A program made the position numbers and the translations under genes. Positions 49,826-56,462 of a stretch of DNA of 56,462 nucleotides are shown one piece after another. Under the pieces are notes generated by a model that worked only from the letters and a program-made list of their open reading frames with translations, was not told the origin of the DNA and did no database searches. The stretch comes from Bacteroidales bacterium. Its GTDB lineage: Bacteria > Bacteroidota > Bacteroidia > Bacteroidales > UBA932. The first letter of the stretch is position 1, and every line of letters begins with the position of its first letter. The stretch covers positions 1-56,462 of the forward strand of contig JAQXHU010000041.1 in NCBI GenBank assembly GCA_029007435.1, read 5' to 3'.

Positions 49826-51394
49826 TCATTCAATCACTACCGGCAGGATTTTTACCCAGCCTTCATCAGTCATTTCATTGTTTACTGCGAGCTCGATGCC
49901 CGGAGTGTCGTCTTTCGTCCTGTCCACTATCGCCACGGCCCAGGTGTAATTGCCGGCCGGAGCGTCCACAACGGTTTCGAAAGTATATGGAAATGCTTTG
50001 CTGTCAACCCATTCTGATGGCTCGCAAGCTTCGTCCACATAGATTTTGACGGCTTTTCCGGAAGCGTCCAGAAGAGCGAACGCCACCTTGTATTTGTAAT
50101 TCCACTGCGGAATGTTGTTCGGCAGATAGCCCCATCCCATATTTCTCCATCTTGAGGCAATCTGGACCTCGCTTCCGCTTTTCAGTTTTGCCGGGACACT
50201 AACCTGGTCAGGATAGACTCTGTATCCGCCCTCCTGGATGAACTGCTCGACAAGGCCGAAAGAAGTTGTGAACCAGGAGCCTGTCTCGTCACCGGCCCGG
50301 AAGTCCATCATATTGACGTGGGCTTCTTTGGAGGCGTCGTATTCTCCCTGGCGTACGTCTTCCGGATGTCCCTGCCTGTAGCCGGCCGGGTCGTTCCAAT
50401 AGCTGTGCTGCCCGACAATCCATCCGCCTTCCATTATGATCGGCCTCTTGAATCTCCAGGTTGCCGCACAGGCTTTTTCCCAAGAGGTGTAATAGCTGTT
50501 CATACCGAAGGCGTCGGAACGGAGGCAGTATCCGTTGCTGACAGCTATGGATACAAGCTTGTTGCTTATTTCTCCGGTTGTTCCGGAAGATGTCGGGTGG
50601 GCGAGCACGTGGTGGTAGTTGATGACAAGAGGCACTTTGGTGAAATGCTTTGCGTATAGCTTGGTTATCCAGTCAAGCACTTCTTCTTTCAACCGCTCCG
50701 TGTTCTCATCTACTTTGCTCACGTTGTCCGGATCATAGGCCACTGTATGGCCCTCTCCCCATTTCCCGAGACCGTAGCCATCGATGAAAGCGGTCTTGTC
50801 AGGGTCGTTGAATTCCTTGGCGAAAGCCTCTACGAATTTCTCGTAATACTGCTGGAATACAGGGTCTTGGGGCATCGGGGTAGTCCGGTCAGGATATTTG
50901 CTGTTCTCCACAGCATATTTCGCTCCGGCGTCATAGACAAACTGAGGGGTGTTGGCGCCCTGGTCACGTCCGTCCACAACTACCCTGAACGCAATCGGCA
51001 GTCCTCTTTCTTCCGCTCCCTTGATCAGTTTGTAAAGCCTTGAATCCGGCTGGTCCCATACATATACTCCGTCCTGCGGATTGAGGGATGACCAGCTTGT
51101 CCTGATGTAGCAGGCCGAGGCGTAGTCCCTGACCTTCACGTTCTTGCCAAGATCCTGGACATAGTATTCTGTGTCCCAGTATGTGTCGTCAGCGCTCCTT
51201 GAACCGTACATCACCCAGCCGCAGAGAGGATTCTTGATGATTCTCGTCTTGCTGTATGACGGCTTCACAAGCGTGTTTTCCGGAAAGTCTCCCGAGCCGT
51301 TCCCTCCTTCCTCGTCCGAGCAGGAGCAGAGGAAGGAAAGAAAGCCCAGTGAAAGAACTATTCCCAGACAGATGCTGTATTTCGTCCTTTTCAT
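49826..51394 (-). CDS. DUF4832 lipoprotein, putative glycosidase-like (first of a pair)
   Basis: This is a 522-aa lipoprotein (Cys25 in FLCSC) with an acidic, glycine-rich spacer suited to surface display. The layout is as in the downstream paralogue: barrel-like part with IRTSWSSLNPQDGVYVWD (about 97-114), FRVVVDGRDQG (136-146), E214 in GLGKWGEGH and E322 in IIMEGGWIVG, then a C-terminal DUF4832 sandwich (about 385-522) with IPQWNYKYKVAFALLD. It follows the susE-like gene by 8 bp and precedes its paralogue by 7 bp. I know no characterised member. The conserved carboxylates and operon context suggest a surface glycoside hydrolase or a catalytically dead binding protein. Confidence 0.85.
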   Translation of the reverse strand: MKRTKYSICLGIVLSLGFLSFLCSCSDEEGGNGSGDFPENTLVKPSYSKTRIIKNPLCGWVMYGSRSADDTYWDTEYYVQDLGKNVKVRDYASACYIRTSWSSLNPQDGVYVWDQPDSRLYKLIKGAEERGLPIAFRVVVDGRDQGANTPQFVYDAGAKYAVENSKYPDRTTPMPQDPVFQQYYEKFVEAFAKEFNDPDKTAFIDGYGLGKWGEGHTVAYDPDNVSKVDENTERLKEEVLDWITKLYAKHFTKVPLVINYHHVLAHPTSSGTTGEISNKLVSIAVSNGYCLRSDAFGMNSYYTSWEKACAATWRFKRPIIMEGGWIVGQHSYWNDPAGYRQGHPEDVRQGEYDASKEAHVNMMDFRAGDETGSWFTTSFGLVEQFIQEGGYRVYPDQVSVPAKLKSGSEVQIASRWRNMGWGYLPNNIPQWNYKYKVAFALLDASGKAVKIYVDEACEPSEWVDSKAFPYTFETVVDAPAGNYTWAVAIVDRTKDDTPGIELAVNNEMTDEGWVKILPVVIE

Positions 51395-51402
51395 AATGAA
51401 GT

Positions 51403-52650
51403 CTATTTAGCCGATTTGGCCAGAATTGTCATATTTCTCAGGTCGAATATGTAAATATATGTGCCTGAAGGCATTGTGTAATATGAGTTTCTGGTCTCCC
51501 CGTCAGCTCCGCCGTGGAGTTCGCTGACTTTGTTGGCTGTCAGGGTGAGGTTCTGGCGTTTGCCCTCCGCGGTCAGCGGGTTGGTGAAGCAGTAGGAGTT
51601 GTTCTGGTTGTATGAAGTCCCATCCACTGTAAAGCTCTTGGCGATGCAGAACTTGACTCCGCCGTTGAAACTGCCGGTGTAGGTGAGAATCTGAGGGTCG
51701 GCCGCGCTGGCCACCACGTTCAGCTGTCTCACTCCCCAGCCCGTGCCGGCTCCGTAAGCCCAGAGCTCTGTCACAGGAATCGAGGTCTCAGGATTGGCCT
51801 CGGCTCCGTTCGGACGGAATGTGGCGACGAATGGCTGAAGATCTGTTTCAGGAGTGTAGATGGTCACCTGCTTGTTCTGCATATCCACGATGATGCGGTA
51901 GAACCCGGCTGCCGGAATGTTCCACACGGCTTTCTCCTCGTCCATTACAACGTCCTGGGCCTCAGCCGGATGAAGCGCTGTCTGCCCGTCCGAAGGCTTG
52001 ATGAAGTAGTCGAGTCCTTCAAACTCCACAGGGATAGAAAGCTCTCCGATTCCGAGCTCTCCGTACCAGGCGTAGATATTGTCATTCTCCAATGTCTTCT
52101 TTATTTCGGTCTGCTCCGCGATGGCGGTGCCTCCGATAGAAATCTTGTCGGCATCGAAAATATCCACGTGGATCGGGGTCACGTTTACGGTGGTGGTCCT
52201 TACTTCAGGAGCCTCGAATGTAGGGCCTCCGGCGAACTCGACTGTCACCCTGAACTGGAGGATGAACTGCTTGTTTACAGGGAGGTTCCATCTCTCGTTG
52301 GCCCAGTTGTTTATCTGCTCGGAGGTGAAGCTGCGTGAGAACACTCCGTCCTCCTCGATATTCTTGATGACGGTGGTGGAGCCGAAGTTGTTGCCGACCA
52401 CGTCCAGCTTTGTCGTGTAGGTGACTACATAGTCATCGCCCATATCCCTGGCGGGACTCCAGGAGAATGTGATGACGTCGTCCTGGAGATTCTCCTCGTC
52501 AAGCACTATCTCCGCACTTGATTCCTGGAGAGTGAGAGTCTCTTCAGGGAGGGTTATGTCGTGCCCGGCCGGGTCGTATGAACAGCCGGCGGCGATTGCA
52601 AGTGCGAGCACGGAAAGAATTGAACTTCTATATTTCATAGTATTTGTCAT
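51403..52650 (-). CDS. SusE/SusF-type outer-membrane glycan-binding lipoprotein
   Basis: The 415-aa lipoprotein has a lipobox IAAGC (Cys23, or Cys19 from Met5). An N-terminal SusE-like Ig domain (about 30-150, VTFSWSPARDMGDDYVVTY style) and two beta-sandwich modules follow, with LWAYGAGTGWGVRQL and GTYIYIFDLRNMTI near the end, as in SusE/F starch-binding modules. The role is to bind the glycan at the surface next to SusCD; no catalytic function is expected. It lies 11 bp after susD in the same orientation. Met1 and Met5 are both possible starts. Confidence 0.9.
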   Translation of the reverse strand: MTNTMKYRSSILSVLALAIAAGCSYDPAGHDITLPEETLTLQESSAEIVLDEENLQDDVITFSWSPARDMGDDYVVTYTTKLDVVGNNFGSTTVIKNIEEDGVFSRSFTSEQINNWANERWNLPVNKQFILQFRVTVEFAGGPTFEAPEVRTTTVNVTPIHVDIFDADKISIGGTAIAEQTEIKKTLENDNIYAWYGELGIGELSIPVEFEGLDYFIKPSDGQTALHPAEAQDVVMDEEKAVWNIPAAGFYRIIVDMQNKQVTIYTPETDLQPFVATFRPNGAEANPETSIPVTELWAYGAGTGWGVRQLNVVASAADPQILTYTGSFNGGVKFCIAKSFTVDGTSYNQNNSYCFTNPLTAEGKRQNLTLTANKVSELHGGADGETRNSYYTMPSGTYIYIFDLRNMTILAKSAK

Positions 52651-52661
52651 TTTAGAAAATA

Positions 52662-54335
52662 TTAATATCCTTCATTCTGAGGGAATTCGACATCTCTGTT
52701 GGAGTCGATGATGGTCTGGGGAATCGGCCAGAGAACGTGATGCTCCTTTATGATATCCTTCTGGACGATGTTGTATTTCTTCACTCTTTCGATGAGCTTG
52801 CCTGTGCGGACGAGGGTGAACCTTCTGCACTCTTCGCCCACCAGCTCGCGGATGCGCTCGTCGAGCAGGAAGTCAAGGTCCATCTTGTCAGCTGTGACAT
52901 CGGCCACTTTGGCCCTTCTCCTGACCACGTTCACAGCGTCAGCGGCGCCCTGCGCGTCTCCCTCTCCGAGGCAGGCCTCTGCCAAAAGGAGATAGGTCTC
53001 GGCCAGGCGGAACTTCATCCTGTCCTTGTAGCTACCGGTGAGGGCCAGGTTCTCGCTCTTGCCGAAGAAGAATTTTGTGATGGCAGGGAAGAGCTGGCCG
53101 GTGGACCAGGTGGCGTCGGTGATGTTGCATTTCTTGCCGAAAGTGGTAGCTTCATCAGGATTGTTGTAATACCAGTTCCTCTTGATATTGTAGTTGGAGT
53201 TCCTCATATCGCCATCATCGAAGATTCCGTCGATTGTGCCGCCGTTGCCGTCAGTGGCGTTGGTGTTCTTGGTTCCTATCCACCATTTCATAGGGCTGAT
53301 CTGCGCAAGTCCGCGTCCGCCGAGAGAGTCGGCGAGGGCGAATCCGGATATATTGAAATACTGGGGATTCCAGGCTCTTCTTGTCCAGTCGTCGGAGTTT
53401 GTGCCGCCGCCCACTGTGTTGTACTGGAACTGCATAACCCAGATGCTCTCGGTGTTGCCGGCGGAACGGTTCTGGTTGTTCTCGATGAACATATCGCTGA
53501 ATGCGTCGCCAGGCTCGCTCTTGGCTGCTCCGTAACGCTCTTTCACAAGTGAGAAATATCCGCAGTCAATCACTTTCTTGGCGCAGGTCCTGGCGTCGCT
53601 GTAGTCCTTCTTCAGGAGATACATTTCGCTGAGCAGGTGATATGCTGCCCATCTGGTGAGTTTGCCGGTCTTTACATTGTCAGGATTCTCAGGGAGATTT
53701 TCGGTGGCGAAAGTCAGGTCGTCGATAATGTGTCCGAGCACTTCGTCCTTTGGAGTCCTCGTGAAGTTCAGGATGAACGGTTTCTGGATGGTCTCCACGT
53801 AAGGCACATCGCCATAGAGGTAAATCAGTGTCCTGTAAGCATAAGCTCTGAAGAATCTTGCTTCTGCCTGGTACAGGGCCTTGTCGGTAGGGTAGTCCCA
53901 GTTGGTGTTCTTCTCTGAATACTCGAGAATCTCATTCGCAGAGGCGATGAGATTGTATGCCCACTGCCAGTAGGTTTTCACGAACTGGGTGGAGGAGTTC
54001 ATCGTGAGGTTTGCGAAAGGAGTGAGCGAGCCGTCTTTGGCTCCGTTCTGGTCGCAAATGTCCGTCCCGATCTGGAGTGCCTCGTAAGGGCAGGCTCCGT
54101 TGTGGATGTAGGCTCCGCTCTCACCCCACGTGTTGTATTCGGATCTTGCTATGGAATAAAGGCCTGTGGTACCGGTCTCGAATCCCATTGAGCTGGTGTA
54201 TGTGTTGTCAGGTGCGAGCGAACTCTTCAGGTCCTCCTCCAGGAAAGAGCTGCAGGAACTGAACGCGGCCATCACCGCAACCGCTGCGCAATATATTTTA
54301 ATCTGTTTCATACTTTCTGATAATTTATTAATCAT
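52662..54335 (-). CDS. SusD/RagB-family lipoprotein, locus 2
   Basis: This is a 557-aa glycan-binding lipoprotein and SusC lid. From Met9 (54311) it starts MKQIKIYCAAVAVMAAFSSC, giving a clean lipobox, so 54311 is the likelier start. EARFFRAYAYRTLIYLYGDVPYV near 150, the RLAETYLLLAEACLGEGDA segment near 440 and the RIRELVGEECRRFTLVRTGKL segment near 500 are family landmarks. It lies 18 bp after the susC-like gene. It shares little with the locus 1 SusD beyond these landmarks, as expected for a different glycan. Confidence 0.96.
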   Translation of the reverse strand: MINKLSESMKQIKIYCAAVAVMAAFSSCSSFLEEDLKSSLAPDNTYTSSMGFETGTTGLYSIARSEYNTWGESGAYIHNGACPYEALQIGTDICDQNGAKDGSLTPFANLTMNSSTQFVKTYWQWAYNLIASANEILEYSEKNTNWDYPTDKALYQAEARFFRAYAYRTLIYLYGDVPYVETIQKPFILNFTRTPKDEVLGHIIDDLTFATENLPENPDNVKTGKLTRWAAYHLLSEMYLLKKDYSDARTCAKKVIDCGYFSLVKERYGAAKSEPGDAFSDMFIENNQNRSAGNTESIWVMQFQYNTVGGGTNSDDWTRRAWNPQYFNISGFALADSLGGRGLAQISPMKWWIGTKNTNATDGNGGTIDGIFDDGDMRNSNYNIKRNWYYNNPDEATTFGKKCNITDATWSTGQLFPAITKFFFGKSENLALTGSYKDRMKFRLAETYLLLAEACLGEGDAQGAADAVNVVRRRAKVADVTADKMDLDFLLDERIRELVGEECRRFTLVRTGKLIERVKKYNIVQKDIIKEHHVLWPIPQTIIDSNRDVEFPQNEGY

Positions 54336-54353
54336 ATTTCACGTCCGGACATT

Positions 54354-56462
54354 TTAGAAATTGATGGTGATGCCGAGCATATATGAGCGGGCCGTAGGAT
54401 AGGAAGCGAACCAGGTGTTGTCGTAGTTCAGCATCTGCCTCATATTGGAGAAAGTGTGCACATTGTTGACGCTGAAGTTCACGTCCACTCCGCTCAGGTG
54501 CATCTTCTTCACGGCTTTCGCCGGGAGGGTGTAACCTATTGTGATATTCTTGATACTCAGGTAATTGAGCTTCTTGTAGAATCCGTGCGAGAAGGTGTTT
54601 ACATATCCCGGGGACACGATGTCTGCATCAGGATCTTCCGGAGTCCAGTATTTCGCCCCGTGGATGTAGTTGCCGGTTCCGAATGTCCAGGAACTGATGT
54701 TCGCCACATTGTCCTGCATCCATTTCCCGAACACCCCGTTCATAAGGATTGAAGCGTAGAAGTTCCCGAACTGGAATCTGTTGGCCATTGACATTGTGAA
54801 GCTCGGCCTGGTGCTTCCGATTATCTTGCGGTCGTCCTGGGTGATTACTCCGTCTCCGTTCACGTCCTCAAGTTTTGCCGAGCCCGGTTCCGCTCCTGTC
54901 TGGTGGGCTACTTCGTTGCCTTCCTCATTGATGAAGGTGAATTCGTCCCCTTCCTGCCAGATGCCTATCATATTGTAGTCATAGTAAACTGAAAGCGGCT
55001 GGCCTATGAACCATTTGTTGGTTACGTCGTCGATTTTGTCGCCGCGCAGGTCAATGATCTTGTCCCTGTTGAGGAAGAATGTGAGGTCGGTGCTCCAGGA
55101 GAAATTCTCATTGCGTATCTGGTTTCCGTTGAGGGTGATCTCGACACCCTTGTTGCGGGTCTGGCCGATATTGTCCCAGATCTTGGAATATCCGTTCATA
55201 ATAGGCACGGTCCTGGCCATCAGCAGGTCCTTGGTGTTGGACACGTATGCATCGATGCTTCCGCCGAGCCTGTTGCCGAAGAACGAGAAGTCGATTCCGA
55301 CGTTGGCGGTGTATGTGGTTTCCCATTTGAGGTCAGGGTTGCCGACGCCGTCGCTTGGCAGGTATGCCGCATTGGCCGCCGAACCTGAGTCTCCCCAGAT
55401 GTATTTCACACCGTTGGTCGCATAGAGGCGGTCGAGGGTCTGGTAGCGGGAGATGGCGTTGTTTCCGTTGGCTCCGTAAGAGAGGCGGAGTTTGAGCATA
55501 TCGATGACTTCAGTATTGTCCTGGATGAAATTCTCCTGGGCGATGTTCCAGGCGAGTGCTGCTGACGGGAAGAAACCGTATTTGTTGTTCGATCCGAACA
55601 CTGACGCACCGTCGGCGCGGCCTGTGAGGGTGACGAAATAGCGGCTGTGCCAGTTGTAGTTGGCCCTGAACATATAGGAAATCATAGTCTCTTTCCAGTA
55701 CCCGGAGGAGATGGTTATGTTCTTCTCGGCTCCGTCCATCTTGTAGAATGAAGAGTCGTCGTTCACGAAGCTTTCGCCTGTCTGCGCAGTGCTCTTCTGC
55801 TCTTTTTTCTGCATTGAGAAGAGACCGGTGAGATCGATGTGGTGGTCGCCGAATGTCCTGTCGTATTTGAGCACGTTCTCCCAGGTCATATCGGTGTTGT
55901 GCTGGTTGGTGACGGAGGCTTTCCCGTTTACTTTCTTTCCGTCTGAAGTGTTTCTGCCATAATATGTTCCGTGGAAGTTGCTGCGGTAGTTGTAACCGAG
56001 TTGCGAGCGGAATGTGAGGCCTTTGACAGGGAGGGTGATGTCAACGAAACCGTTCACGAGCAGATTCCTGGTGACATTGTCGTCGTCTGCGTTGACATTC
56101 TTCATTGGGTTCGGGAGGTTGCTGTACTCCATAGGCTCCTCATAATATGCGCCTGTCTCGTCTTTGTAGATTCCATAGGGGCTCTGCTTGATGGCGTGCT
56201 CAAGGTTCGGTGTCACTCCGCCTGTGTCCTTGTTCACGAACTGGGTGGTGAGACCGACTTTGAGCCAGTTGTTGAGGGTCTGGTTCAATGTGGCATATAC
56301 GCTGAGCCTCTTGTAGTTGGAGTTGTAAACGACACCATCGTTGTCCAGATAGGAGACAGATGCCATATATGATCTGTTCTCGTCACCGCCCTGGATGCTG
56401 AGCTGGTGGTCCATATCGAAGACTGTGCGGAAAACATAGTCCTGCCAGTCGTTGGTGATGCC
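54354..56462 (-). CDS. SusC-like TonB-dependent receptor, 5' end beyond the window
   Basis: The C-terminal 702 residues of a SusC outer-membrane importer are present; the frame stays open to the window edge (GITNDWQDYVF...), so signal peptide, regulatory sandwich and plug lie outside. Barrel landmarks are RADGASVFGSNNKYGFFPSAALAWNIA, LRLSYGANGNN, GVEITLNG, EDVNGDGVITQDDRKIIGS and the final YMLGITINF. It heads the minus-strand locus 2 operon with SusD 18 bp downstream. Whether it has an STN domain cannot be seen here. Confidence 0.97.
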   Translation of the reverse strand, partial: GITNDWQDYVFRTVFDMDHQLSIQGGDENRSYMASVSYLDNDGVVYNSNYKRLSVYATLNQTLNNWLKVGLTTQFVNKDTGGVTPNLEHAIKQSPYGIYKDETGAYYEEPMEYSNLPNPMKNVNADDDNVTRNLLVNGFVDITLPVKGLTFRSQLGYNYRSNFHGTYYGRNTSDGKKVNGKASVTNQHNTDMTWENVLKYDRTFGDHHIDLTGLFSMQKKEQKSTAQTGESFVNDDSSFYKMDGAEKNITISSGYWKETMISYMFRANYNWHSRYFVTLTGRADGASVFGSNNKYGFFPSAALAWNIAQENFIQDNTEVIDMLKLRLSYGANGNNAISRYQTLDRLYATNGVKYIWGDSGSAANAAYLPSDGVGNPDLKWETTYTANVGIDFSFFGNRLGGSIDAYVSNTKDLLMARTVPIMNGYSKIWDNIGQTRNKGVEITLNGNQIRNENFSWSTDLTFFLNRDKIIDLRGDKIDDVTNKWFIGQPLSVYYDYNMIGIWQEGDEFTFINEEGNEVAHQTGAEPGSAKLEDVNGDGVITQDDRKIIGSTRPSFTMSMANRFQFGNFYASILMNGVFGKWMQDNVANISSWTFGTGNYIHGAKYWTPEDPDADIVSPGYVNTFSHGFYKKLNYLSIKNITIGYTLPAKAVKKMHLSGVDVNFSVNNVHTFSNMRQMLNYDNTWFASYPTARSYMLGITINF

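Overview
The window looks like a chromosomal segment of a glycan-degrading Bacteroidales bacterium of gut or rumen type. The evidence is two SusC/SusD-type outer-membrane systems, an ECF sigma/FecR pair feeding an STN-domain TonB receptor, Bacteroidetes-type families (DUF4837, BACON, DUF4832, DUF4886) and repeated promoters of the Bacteroidetes form TTTG-N19/20-TAnnTTTG instead of -35/-10 boxes. Base composition is near 50% GC, higher than Bacteroides sensu stricto; I cannot name a genus from sequence alone.

Layout. (a) 1-1063: a 77-bp direct repeat, a lone tRNA-Ala(TGC) with terminator, and an orphan gene that may be nuclease-like. (b) 1297-15526: polysaccharide locus 1. It holds an ECF sigma factor, FecR anti-sigma, STN-SusC, SusD, a phosphodiester-glycosidase (NAGPA) lipoprotein and a BACON/beta-helix lipoprotein, then an Mpi-type serine invertase. 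Facing these are a GH2 beta-galactosidase and a GH53 endo-beta-1,4-galactanase. The enzymes point to beta-1,4-galactan (pectic RG-I side chain). (c) 15531-15786: a 232-bp MITE-like element with inverted ends and flanking direct repeats. (d) 15784-21692: BASS transporter, secreted EEP phosphatase/nuclease, YgjP-like metalloprotein, rpsO, pnp. (e) 21841-26495: L-rhamnose operon (kinase, isomerase, transporter, aldolase). (f) 26520-30579: NhaC antiporter, exported dipeptide epimerase, aspartokinase. (g) 30654-31208: a tRNA-Glu/rpsT/tRNA-Pro transcription unit. (h) 31233-36784: DUF4837, rseP, dxr and an M23 peptidase, diverging from ruvX and def. (i) 36818-39406: GH78 alpha-L-rhamnosidase. (j) 39423-56462: polysaccharide locus 2 on the minus strand. 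In transcription order it is SusC (cut by the window end), SusD, SusE, two tandem DUF4832 proteins, a GH36-like enzyme, a GH2 enzyme with a beta-glucuronidase signature, a fused SGNH/DUF4886-GH3 enzyme, then a GntR regulator and a FucP-like permease.

How it fits together. Locus 1 would open galactan side chains. GH78 would release rhamnose from RG-I or other rhamnosides, and the rhaB-rhaA-rhaT-rhaD genes would import and catabolise it. Locus 2 targets a different, acidic and probably acylated glycan: its predicted activities are beta-glucuronidase, alpha-galactosidase-like, beta-glucosidase/xylosidase-like plus esterase, and two lipoproteins of unknown activity with a glycosidase-like Glu pair. 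The most novel material is the DUF4832 tandem pair, the SGNH-GH3 fusion, the MITE-like element and the invertase.
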